From UBA12068 sp038318455 (GTDB taxonomy: Bacteria > Patescibacteriota > Minisyncoccia > Moranbacterales > GWC2-37-73), in NCBI GenBank assembly GCA_038318455.1, contig JBBQCF010000044.1:1-7421 (forward strand): a DNA stretch of 7,421 bases, written 5' to 3'. A program made the translations under genes and the position numbers. Under the pieces are notes generated by a model, which searched no databases, was not told where the DNA came from, and saw nothing but the letters and a program-made list of their open reading frames with translations. This document shows, piece after piece, positions 1 to 5,466 of this stretch (its first letter is position 1; each line of letters starts with the position of its first letter).

Positions 1-125
1 GATTTATCACAAATTTTAATTGTGTTATCTGCTGCATTTACATAAGAAAAATAATTAAAACCAGCCAGTAAAACACAAGTTAAAATAAGGATAGCTCTTT
101 TGATATGTTTTATTTTTATATACAT
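1..125 (-). CDS. Exported protein, N-terminal fragment (gene runs off the left edge)
   Basis: Reading the minus strand from the ATG at 125-123 gives an open frame of 41 complete codons that runs off the window. Residues 1-10 are basic (MYIKIKHIKR). Residues 11-22 form a hydrophobic core (AILILTCVLLAG). The stretch ending YVNA-AD at about residues 29-33 looks like a signal peptidase I cleavage site, so the product should be exported through Sec. No lipobox cysteine follows the core. The mature part seen (about 10 residues) is too short to assign a family. No clear Shine-Dalgarno sequence precedes the ATG. A good extended -10 promoter lies about 90 bp upstream (212-239) and supports a real gene. 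It is transcribed away from the parS cluster. The frame is too short for ordinary ORF calling, so the call rests on the signal peptide pattern and the promoter. Confidence 0.6.
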   Translation of the reverse strand, partial: MYIKIKHIKRAILILTCVLLAGFNYFSYVNAADNTIKICDK

Positions 126-211
126 ATTTTATGATAGAAAGTTAACTAGCTAAATTGTGCAATTGTATATGTTTATTTTTTATTGCAAGTAGTATTTTTA
201 AATATAATATA

Positions 212-239
212 ATTATACCATCTATGTGTTTTTATACAA
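212..239 (-). promoter_or_regulatory. Extended -10 sigma70 promoter for the exported-protein gene
   Basis: On the minus strand, TTGTAT (239-234) is followed after 16 bases by a perfect TATAAT (217-212). The -10 is preceded by TGG, which matches the extended -10 TGn motif. The predicted start of transcription near 205 leaves a leader of about 80 nt before the ATG at 125. Confidence 0.6.
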
Positions 240-245
240 TACGTA

Positions 246-500
246 ATAAGTATTTTTTTATTGTCCAAGCACGCTGGGTAGTATTTGAAGGAATATTTCT
301 AATTTTCACTGTTCACATGGTCATATGACGTCCTGCAAAAATGTGAGCAATTAGCAACATTGAAATCTTAATGCTCCAAAATCTGTTCATCTCTATGGCA
401 TATTGGGCAAAATAATTTTTATAATCTCGAATTGTGTAAATCTTGCCGGAGAAGGTGCTTTGTATTTGTGAGACTGTCTTCTGCTTTTAGGCTTGTGTTA
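246..500. other. G+C-richer non-coding block with an open frame lacking a start; possible gene remnant
   Basis: This stretch is visibly richer in G+C than the AT-rich DNA on both sides. On the minus strand an open frame of 57 codons runs from 486 to a TGA at 315-313. It has no ATG, GTG or TTG before its 33rd codon. Its translation looks fairly protein-like, with parts such as FSGKIYTIRDYKNYFAQYAI and MNRFWSIKISMLLIAHIFAG. Another minus frame is also open over the left part of the same interval, so the openness may only reflect base composition. I recognise no family. It could be a decayed gene, an undescribed small RNA or plain spacer. Between 500 and 630 I see nothing beyond AT-rich DNA. Confidence 0.2.
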
Positions 501-635
501 TTGTAAATATTAAATTAGAGTGGAAAGTATATATTGATATATATAGATATACATATACATTAAAGCAATCATTATTCAATTTGTACGCTACTGGTTTTTA
601 TTAATTATTTTTTTGTTGACGATTTCAGTAATAAA

Positions 636-651
636 TGTTCCACGTGGAACA
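636..651. other. parS site 1
   Basis: Perfect TGTTCCACGTGGAACA. The symmetry continues outward for six more base pairs on each side, giving a 28-bp perfect palindrome at 630-657 with arms that read AATAAA and TTTATT. Confidence 0.9.
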
Positions 652-764
652 TTTATTTTTTCGTGTATTTTTTTAATTAAACCTATTAATTAAGCCTTAA
701 TTTTAAAAAAAGGAACAAGAATGCCATTATTAGGTCGGTGTATTTTTCTTGATTTTTTCTAATT

Positions 765-780
765 TGTTCCACGTGGAACA
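765..780. other. parS site 2
   Basis: Perfect TGTTCCACGTGGAACA. The symmetry extends by only one base pair (764-781), the least extended copy of the eight. Confidence 0.9.
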
Positions 781-929
781 ACTGCATTCTTTTAACATGT
801 CTCTTTTGCTGACTTACTAATTTTTTTATGTGTTGTATGCGTTGCTTTAATTGTTTTTTGCAATAATAAAAAGTTGAATGATCTGGTTGTAATTATTTTA
901 TATTTTTATCTTTGAGTCTTTCTTTTTCA

Positions 930-945
930 TGTTCCACGTGGAACA
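930..945. other. parS site 3
   Basis: Perfect TGTTCCACGTGGAACA. It is extended to a 22-bp palindrome at 927-948 by flanks TCA and TGA, which differ from the A/T-only flanks of most other copies. Confidence 0.9.
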
Positions 946-1029
946 TGAGCATTAATATCAAAAAAAGCTTTGTTTAGGGAAAAAAATATTAAATAATTTT
1001 CCCCCTGTTGTATTTCTTGCTTCAATCAT

Positions 1030-1045
1030 TGTTCCACGTGGAACA
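1030..1045. other. parS site 4
   Basis: Perfect TGTTCCACGTGGAACA. The palindrome extends two base pairs to 1028-1047, giving the 20-mer ATTGTTCC...GGAACAAT shared by sites 4 to 8. Confidence 0.9.
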
Positions 1046-1128
1046 ATTGTTCTGGTAAGGAGAGATTTTTGTGATAAAAATGTTTACTGGTCTACTATTT
1101 TTTTGTGACAATGTTTTATTTTTGTTAT

Positions 1129-1144
1129 TGTTCCACGTGGAACA
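1129..1144. other. parS site 5
   Basis: Perfect TGTTCCACGTGGAACA, extended to a 20-bp palindrome at 1127-1146 with AT/AT flanks as in site 4. Confidence 0.9.
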
Positions 1145-1314
1145 ATTGAAGTAATACAAAAAAGATATCTTTAAGCTAAAAAATGCCTTAAGGATAATGC
1201 CTGTTTTTTTTATTATTTTTCCTTAAGCGAAATTATTGCAATTTTCTTGTTTATATTCTTTCAATCTAGTGTGGGAAGATTGTAATCAGATATGTATTGA
1301 CTTGCTTAATTTAT

Positions 1315-1330
1315 TGTTCCACGTGGAACA
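1315..1330. other. parS site 6
   Basis: Perfect TGTTCCACGTGGAACA, extended to a 22-bp palindrome at 1312-1333. It lies 26 bp to the left of the first DnaA box. Confidence 0.9.
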
Positions 1331-1356
1331 ATATTTGGCTCCGTGTGTTATAGAAG

Positions 1357-1365
1357 TTATGCACA
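1357..1365 (+). other. DnaA box (TTATGCACA)
   Basis: Perfect match to the TTATNCACA consensus, just right of parS site 6. Confidence 0.5.
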
Positions 1366-1454
1366 CTGAAAAAGATTTAACATGTTTATAGTGATTTAAT
1401 TTTAAAATAAGGCTCTATGAAGCTATAATTTAAATAATAAATTTGTTGATAATA

Positions 1455-1463
1455 TGTGCATAA
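1455..1463 (-). other. DnaA box (TTATGCACA, minus strand)
   Basis: The plus strand reads TGTGCATAA, the reverse complement of TTATGCACA. It is the same nine-mer as the box at 1357 but inverted, with starts 98 bp apart. Confidence 0.5.
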
Positions 1464-1483
1464 GATTATGATTTTTTTTAAAT

Positions 1484-1499
1484 TGTTCCACGTGGAACA
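1484..1499. other. parS site 7
   Basis: Perfect TGTTCCACGTGGAACA, extended to a 28-bp palindrome at 1478-1505 with arms TTAAAT and ATTTAA. It lies 20 bp to the right of the second DnaA box. Confidence 0.9.
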
Positions 1500-1558
1500 A
1501 TTTAATTTATTTCTTAATTAGTTTAATTGTAATTTTCTTTTTTATTATTTCAAGCAAT

Positions 1559-1574
1559 TGTTCCACGTGGAACA
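1559..1574. other. parS site 8
   Basis: Perfect TGTTCCACGTGGAACA inside a 36-bp perfect palindrome at 1549-1584. Each arm carries ten extra symmetric bases (TTCAAGCAAT on the left). It ends 29 bp before the -35 box of the tRNA promoter, so ParB bound or spreading here could affect that promoter. Confidence 0.9.
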
Positions 1575-1613
1575 ATTGCTTGAAGGTTCTTTGTTGCTAA
1601 AAAGATTTATATA

Positions 1614-1642
1614 TTGACAAAATAATATTAATATTGTATAAT
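1614..1642 (+). promoter_or_regulatory. Perfect-consensus sigma70 promoter upstream of the tRNA-cca operon
   Basis: TTGACA (1614-1619), a 17-base spacer and TATAAT (1637-1642) match the sigma70 consensus exactly. Transcription should start near 1649, about 70 nt before tRNA-Ala. Such a strong promoter fits a stable-RNA operon. Confidence 0.8.
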
Positions 1643-1665
1643 ATAAAAAATAATAAGAAATAACA

Positions 1666-1693
1666 TTGACCAAAGTGGTATACTTGCTATGAT
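1666..1693 (+). promoter_or_regulatory. Second tandem promoter of the tRNA-cca operon
   Basis: TTGACC (1666-1671), a 16-base spacer and TATGAT (1688-1693), with TGC directly before the -10 as an extended -10 motif. The predicted start near 1700 is about 20 nt before tRNA-Ala. Two strong promoters in tandem are common for stable RNA genes. Confidence 0.6.
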
Positions 1694-1720
1694 AAGATTG
1701 GCTTGAATGTTTGTAATAAG

Positions 1721-1791
1721 GGGGATATAGTTCAGTGGTAGAACATTTGCATGGCATGCAAGTAGCAGGAGTTCGATTCTCCTTATCTCCA
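1721..1791 (+). tRNA. tRNA-Ala(GGC)
   Basis: A full cloverleaf can be drawn. The acceptor stem GGGGATA/TATCTCC contains the G3-U70 wobble pair that is the main alanine identity element. The D-arm is GTTC/GAAC. The anticodon stem TTTGC/GCAAG encloses loop ATGGCAT with anticodon GGC at 1753-1755. The T-arm is AGGAG/CTCCT with loop TTCGATT. The variable loop is four bases. The discriminator is A1791 and the 3' CCA is not encoded (the DNA continues CAATGG), so a CCA-adding enzyme must complete it. Confidence 0.96.
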
Positions 1792-1826
1792 CAATGGAAT
1801 ATTTATAAGAAATTAAATCAAAAATT

Positions 1827-1898
1827 GCCTCTATAGCTCAATGGATAGAGCTGGTCCGTCCTAAGGACAAAATGTGGGTTCGATTCCTGCTGGGGGCA
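1827..1898 (+). tRNA. tRNA-Arg(CCT)
   Basis: Acceptor stem GCCTCTA/TGGGGGC, D-arm GCTC/GAGC and T-arm GTGGG/CCTGC with loop TTCGATT are all visible. The anticodon loop GTCCTAA gives anticodon CCT (1860-1862), which reads AGG. The outermost pair of the anticodon stem (G1853 against A1869) is a mismatch, leaving four good pairs. The D-loop has A after GG, consistent with the arginine identity base A20. CCA is not encoded. It lies 35 bp after tRNA-Ala and only 10 bp before the CCA-adding enzyme gene, so all three are probably one transcript. Confidence 0.93.
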
Positions 1899-1908
1899 CA
1901 ACTTAAAT

Positions 1909-3435
1909 ATGATCAAAAAAATTCCTTTTGAGGTGCTTGAGGTTTTGAAAAAAATTCAAGAAAATAATTTTGAAGCGTACATTGTCGGTGGCTGCGTGCG
2001 GGATTTGCTTATGGAGAATCCGCAGGCTGGCGGACCAAAAGATTGGGACATCACAACCAATGCTGTGCCAGAGGAAATAATGAAAATTTTTCCGGATAGT
2101 TTTTATGAGAATGATTTTGGAACAGTTGGCGTGAAAGTGGAAAAGTTTATTCAAGGAGGACTGCTTAAGAAAGATAGAGAGCACGATGTGGTGGAGGTTA
2201 CAACATATCGAATAGAATCGATATATTCAGATCGCAGACGTCCTGATAAAGTTAAATTTGCCAAAACATTAGAAGAAGATTTGAGTCGTAGAGATTTTAC
2301 GGTAAATGCGATAGCGCTCAAAGTTTTTAATTTTGAAATTGATAAAAATGAAAATAAAAAAACAGAAATAAATGTTGATTATGAAATAGTGGATCTTTTT
2401 GATGGACAAAAAGATATATCAAAGAAAATTATTAGAGCAGTGGGGGATGCAAATGAAAGATTTGGAGAAGATGCTTTGCGCATGATGCGCGCAATTCGTT
2501 TCCACTCACAATTAAACTTTGAAATCGAAGAAAAAACATTTGAAGCAATTAAAAAAAACTCATCATTGATTACGCATGTTGCTCTAGAAAGAATTAAGGA
2601 TGAACTTACTAAGGTTATTGTTTCTGATAATCCTGCTGATGGAATTGAAATGATGCACAAGACTGGATTATTGCTGCATATAATGCCAGAGCTGGAAAAA
2701 GGTTTTGGCATCGCACAAAATAGACATCACATTCATACGATTTATACCCATCTTATTTTGGCATTGAAATATTGTCCTTCTAAAAAATTGGAAGTGCGAT
2801 TAGCTTCGCTTTTTCATGATATTGCAAAACCGCAAACAAAAAGAGGTGAAGGAATGTATGCAACATTTTATAATCACGATCATGTTGGTTCAAAAATAGT
2901 AAAACAGCTTCTGACACGCCTTAGATTTTCAAATGAAGTGATTGAGAAAGTAACAATGCTGGTTGATAATCATATGTTTTATTATAATCCTGATGAAGTT
3001 GGGGAGGCTAGTGTGAGAAGGCTTATTAAAAAAGTTGGACTGGAGAACATGAAGGATTTGATGGATCTTCGCATTGCTGACAGATTGGGAAGTGGAACGC
3101 CAAAAGCCAAACCATATAAATTAAGGCACTTGGAATATGTTATTGAGAAAGTTTCAAAGGATGCTGTTTCAGTTAAGATGCTAAAAATAAATGGCAATGA
3201 CCTGATGCAGGATTTGAAAATTGTTCCTGGTCCAAAAATTGGAGCAATTTTGGATGTGCTTTTGGCAGAGGTTATTGAAGATGCTGAAAAAAATAATCGT
3301 AAAGATCTTTTGAATAGGGCTAAGGAATTAGATGGTGAAGATTTGAAAAAACTTCGCGAAATGGCAAAAGAAAAAATTGAAGAAAAGAAAGAAGAGGATG
3401 ATTTGGAAATTAAAGGAAAGCACTGGGTGAAATAA
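1909..3435 (+). CDS. cca: CCA-adding tRNA nucleotidyltransferase with HD domain
   Basis: This class II nucleotidyltransferase builds or repairs the 3' CCA end of tRNAs from CTP and ATP in the cytoplasm. The 508-residue product shows the family motifs in order. GGCVRD is at 27-32. The metal-binding DWD is at 45-47. EVTTYR is at 96-101. The RRDFTVNAIA motif is at 127-136. EDALRMMRAIRF at 187-198 contains the EDxxR motif that selects the incoming base. An HD-type domain follows (HD at 303-304 with further His/Asp residues to about 325). Residues 470-508 form a charged Lys/Glu-rich tail. Two short insertions (about 83-92 and 141-158) are hydrophilic. The ATG at 1909 is the only sensible start. 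No Shine-Dalgarno is present except the G-run inside the tRNA-Arg 3' end. Trimming that tRNA would leave an mRNA leader of only about 10 nt. The four tRNAs in the window lack CCA and are natural substrates. Whether it adds the full CCA or only part cannot be told by eye. Confidence 0.95.
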   Translation: MIKKIPFEVLEVLKKIQENNFEAYIVGGCVRDLLMENPQAGGPKDWDITTNAVPEEIMKIFPDSFYENDFGTVGVKVEKFIQGGLLKKDREHDVVEVTTYRIESIYSDRRRPDKVKFAKTLEEDLSRRDFTVNAIALKVFNFEIDKNENKKTEINVDYEIVDLFDGQKDISKKIIRAVGDANERFGEDALRMMRAIRFHSQLNFEIEEKTFEAIKKNSSLITHVALERIKDELTKVIVSDNPADGIEMMHKTGLLLHIMPELEKGFGIAQNRHHIHTIYTHLILALKYCPSKKLEVRLASLFHDIAKPQTKRGEGMYATFYNHDHVGSKIVKQLLTRLRFSNEVIEKVTMLVDNHMFYYNPDEVGEASVRRLIKKVGLENMKDLMDLRIADRLGSGTPKAKPYKLRHLEYVIEKVSKDAVSVKMLKINGNDLMQDLKIVPGPKIGAILDVLLAEVIEDAEKNNRKDLLNRAKELDGEDLKKLREMAKEKIEEKKEEDDLEIKGKHWVK

Positions 3436-3447
3436 TTATTTTTTTCT

Positions 3448-5073
3448 CTAACTAGTATATAAAAAAAAGATTAGTAATACATAAACAAAGAAAAGTAGGA
3501 ATATTTTGTACTCTTGGTAGTGCTTTTTGTTTATGAAATATATTAGAAAAAAACTTGCTAATATTGATATTGAAAGAAGCCGGTAGTTTTTCAGAATCAG
3601 CGTAAACACAATTAAAAAAATTGAGCAACTAATACTTATTATTAGCTTGCCAAATTTTTCTCCAAAAAGAACTGGTAGGGTATATATATTACCAAGTTTA
3701 TCGCCACTGTAATCCTTGATATCTTTTATGTTTGATATCAAGAAAAAGCCGATAAAAATTATCCAGATAAATGCTAAAGGAAAAGCCTTTAGATTTTGAT
3801 CTGCTGAAATAAGGAAAAAACCGCCCATTGCAATGAGAAGAGCATTGAGTCCAAGTACACTGGAGGCAGTAAAAAAATTTTGTTTCAAGTGCAGGGGGTA
3901 ACTTGAATAAATAAAATAGGTGAATTGAAAAAATAAAAGCATCAACAATGTGATGTAATTTAATACTAATATTCCCGCTAGCGTGAGGATAGCTAGTATT
4001 GATGCTATGGCAATTAATTCTTTGTCGGTGATAGCCTTTGTGATTAGTGGCCTGGTTTTATTTGAAATTTTATCTATATCAACATCGACAAAATCATTAA
4101 CAATAACTGCTAGCCAAAAATTAGTTGCGATAAGTAGGAAGAAAATTAAAATAGCAAGAATATCGGTAAAATTAGATGAAAAAGTTTTAGTTGCGGTTTG
4201 TGAATAAATAACCATGCCTAGTATGGCAATTACTGCATAATAAATAACTCTCTCAAGGCGAGAATTTTTAATCCAAGCAATAAATATTTTTTTGCTGTAT
4301 ATAAAAAGAAGAATAAACAATTGAACAAAGACGATGATCCAAAAAATACGTGACATAAAAATATCAAAAGATTGTTCTAATATTGCTAGATACGTTTGAT
4401 TTTCTGATATGACAGAGAATGATTGTTGAGACTCAAAAAAACTACCAGTATATATTTTGTCTAAAAAGAAAAAAGTGTTTGAATAAGTATCTTTGTAAAA
4501 AATCATTAGAAAACTAGGAAAAGCGAGATGAATAAATAAAATAATATAATTACAGAGCATGCCTAAGGCTGCTTTTATTTTGGAGGAAGTTTTGTGTAAA
4601 ATAAAAAGATAGGTAAACAAAAGAATTGCAAAGATTTCTATTCGCATGCCGGGCGTGGATCCTGCCCATTTAAGTTCACCAAAAAAAGTAAAAAAATCTT
4701 TAAGTAATGTTGTTGGATCTGCAAAAATGTAAGCCATCTGCCACCCCTTGCCTTTTGTTATGGCCATATCGAATATTGGTGGCAACCAAACAATGGGAAA
4801 TAATTTTATAGCGAGAACAAATAAATCATTAAGACTTGTCTCGGTAAATAGATATAGCAATATAATAATTGAAAAAAGAATTGAAAAATAAAAATAAACA
4901 TAATGCACAAAGAGTGTATAGGGAGGAAAAAAACCTCCTAAAACGAATGGACTAGAGAAATTTTCTAAAAACGTTCTGATAAATATTATTCCGATAATAC
5001 TAAAAAATGCAGTGAATATATTTAATCTGATATTTTTTTTATTTTCAAATAGATTTTTTAGAAAAGTTGACAT
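3448..5073 (-). CDS. Polytopic membrane protein with C-terminal UbiA-family prenyltransferase domain
   Basis: The 541-residue product is very hydrophobic, with probable membrane helices throughout. Residues about 300-541 form a UbiA-type domain. The first Asp-rich motif NDFVDVDIDKISNKTRP (326-342) carries D327, D330 and D334. The second, DIKDYSGDKLGN (451-462), carries D451, D454 and D458. These acidic motifs bind Mg2+ and the prenyl diphosphate in the family, which attaches isoprenoid chains to aromatic or lipid acceptors. Stand-alone UbiA proteins are about 280-300 residues. The extra N-terminal 300 residues contain perhaps six helices and soluble loops (about 105-145 and 193-240), and I do not recognise them. 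The acceptor is unknown, and no quinone or haem pathway gene is nearby. The start at ATG 5073 has no Shine-Dalgarno (the upstream strand reads CCACCCCCT). The gene is convergent with cca (12 bp between stops) and divergent from the small gene at 5124. It is the only complete gene pointing towards the proposed origin. Confidence 0.85.
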   Translation of the reverse strand: MSTFLKNLFENKKNIRLNIFTAFFSIIGIIFIRTFLENFSSPFVLGGFFPPYTLFVHYVYFYFSILFSIIILLYLFTETSLNDLFVLAIKLFPIVWLPPIFDMAITKGKGWQMAYIFADPTTLLKDFFTFFGELKWAGSTPGMRIEIFAILLFTYLFILHKTSSKIKAALGMLCNYIILFIHLAFPSFLMIFYKDTYSNTFFFLDKIYTGSFFESQQSFSVISENQTYLAILEQSFDIFMSRIFWIIVFVQLFILLFIYSKKIFIAWIKNSRLERVIYYAVIAILGMVIYSQTATKTFSSNFTDILAILIFFLLIATNFWLAVIVNDFVDVDIDKISNKTRPLITKAITDKELIAIASILAILTLAGILVLNYITLLMLLFFQFTYFIYSSYPLHLKQNFFTASSVLGLNALLIAMGGFFLISADQNLKAFPLAFIWIIFIGFFLISNIKDIKDYSGDKLGNIYTLPVLFGEKFGKLIISISCSIFLIVFTLILKNYRLLSISILASFFLIYFINKKHYQEYKIFLLFFVYVLLIFFLYTS

Positions 5074-5094
5074 AGGGGGTGGTTAGCTTATTCT
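5067..5094 (+). promoter_or_regulatory. Promoter for the small gene at 5124
   Basis: A perfect -35 TTGACA (5067-5072) overlaps the start codon of the divergent membrane-protein gene. After 16 bases it is followed by TATTCT (5089-5094), a four-of-six match to the -10. Transcription would start near 5101, so the AAGGAG at 5096-5101 might lie at or before the RNA 5' end. Confidence 0.45.
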
Positions 5095-5123
5095 TAAGGA
5101 GTAATAATTTATGTATTTATATT

Positions 5124-5417
5124 ATGCAACTAAGAATTGAAAATATCAAGGAAAATCCAGTAAACTTATTGAGGCGAGCGGGCTATGCCTTCCAGCGAAA
5201 TGAGCAAGATGAAATGAGTTTTGTCAGGCCTATGGCTAGAAATGGCTATCCGCGCTTTCATATGTATGCACATTTGGAGGATTTGACTTTAGTGATAAAT
5301 TTTCATCTTGATCAGAAAAAAGAAACTTATGGCGCTGGAACGAGACATCATGGAGAATATGAAGACGAAGGTGCGCTAAAAACTGAAGCAATCAGAATTC
5401 AACAGATTTTGCGCTAG
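5124..5417 (+). CDS. Small conserved-looking protein of unknown function
   Basis: The 97-residue product is soluble and has no signal peptide. It looks well conserved, with dense charged and aromatic motifs: NPVNLLRRAGYAFQR (11-25), YPRFHMY (42-48), HLDQKKETYG (61-70) and RHHGEYEDEG (74-83). I associate proteins of this pattern with Candidate Phyla Radiation genomes, where they are annotated as hypothetical; this is from memory and no function is known to me. The clustered His, Asp and Glu (H61, D63, H75, H76, E78) could be ligands, but this is speculation. I chose the ATG at 5124 over the upstream GTG at 5079, because the extension (VSLFLRSNNLCIYI) does not resemble the rest and lies mostly upstream of the predicted transcription start. 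A Shine-Dalgarno-like AAGGAG sits 22 nt before this ATG, too far to be ideal. The gene stands alone, followed by the tRNA-Leu promoter. Confidence 0.75.
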   Translation: MQLRIENIKENPVNLLRRAGYAFQRNEQDEMSFVRPMARNGYPRFHMYAHLEDLTLVINFHLDQKKETYGAGTRHHGEYEDEGALKTEAIRIQQILR

Positions 5418-5419
5418 GC

Positions 5420-5448
5420 TTGTCTAAATTTGGCAATTGAGATATACT
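5420..5448 (+). promoter_or_regulatory. Promoter for tRNA-Leu(TAG)
   Basis: TTGTCT (5420-5425), a 17-base spacer and TATACT (5443-5448) match the sigma70 consensus at four and five of six positions. The predicted start near 5455 is about 12 nt before the tRNA. Confidence 0.5.
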
Positions 5449-5466
5449 TCTTTTGTTGTAATGCAT

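Larger units (their letters stand above)
1331..1483. other. oriC: Candidate replication origin (oriC) segment
   Basis: Two perfect DnaA boxes in opposite orientation bracket about 90 bp of very AT-rich DNA between parS sites 6 and 7. That DNA could serve as an unwinding element. parS sites generally cluster near the origin, and gene direction diverges around this region (the exported-protein gene goes left; the tRNAs and cca go right). Against the call: only two perfect boxes are visible, and no dnaA, dnaN or other classic origin neighbour is in the window. The exact limits are arbitrary. Confidence 0.4.
630..1584. repeat. Centromere-like cluster of eight perfect parS palindromes
   Basis: The 16-base palindrome TGTTCCACGTGGAACA occurs eight times without a mismatch, starting at 636, 765, 930, 1030, 1129, 1315, 1484 and 1559. 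Centre-to-centre distances are 129, 165, 100, 99, 186, 169 and 75 bp, so spacing is irregular and the spacers are unique AT-rich DNA. The sequence matches the known bacterial parS consensus (TGTTNCACGTGNAACA) in its fully symmetric form. ParB/Spo0J is known to bind parS, spread on DNA and load SMC, and ParA then segregates the origin. No parA or parB gene lies in the window. The housekeeping genes nearby argue that this is the chromosomal centromere and not a plasmid. No convincing coding sequence exists between 126 and 1720. Confidence 0.92.

Noticed and set aside
310..325. A ninth, degenerate parS near TGTTCACATGG
   Set aside because: Only the first half resembles the site. One base is missing at the centre and the right half does not match.
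1187..1227. Inverted repeat CTTAAGGA/TCCTTAAG as a terminator
   Set aside because: The loop is about 25 nt and no T-run follows the stem. The arms are AT-rich and may arise by chance.
630..1584. Repeated palindromes as a CRISPR array
   Set aside because: Repeats are only 16 bp and perfectly palindromic, the spacing varies from 75 to 186 bp, and no cas genes are present. parS explains them fully.
1545..1757. Minus-strand frame of 70 codons over parS site 8 and tRNA-Ala
   Set aside because: It overlaps the promoter pair and the tRNA, and its composition is that of random AT-rich sequence.
3436..3470. Bidirectional terminator between cca and the membrane-protein gene
   Set aside because: There are T-runs and A-runs on either side, but no G+C-containing stem can be drawn. 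Only the 12-bp gap between converging stops is certain.
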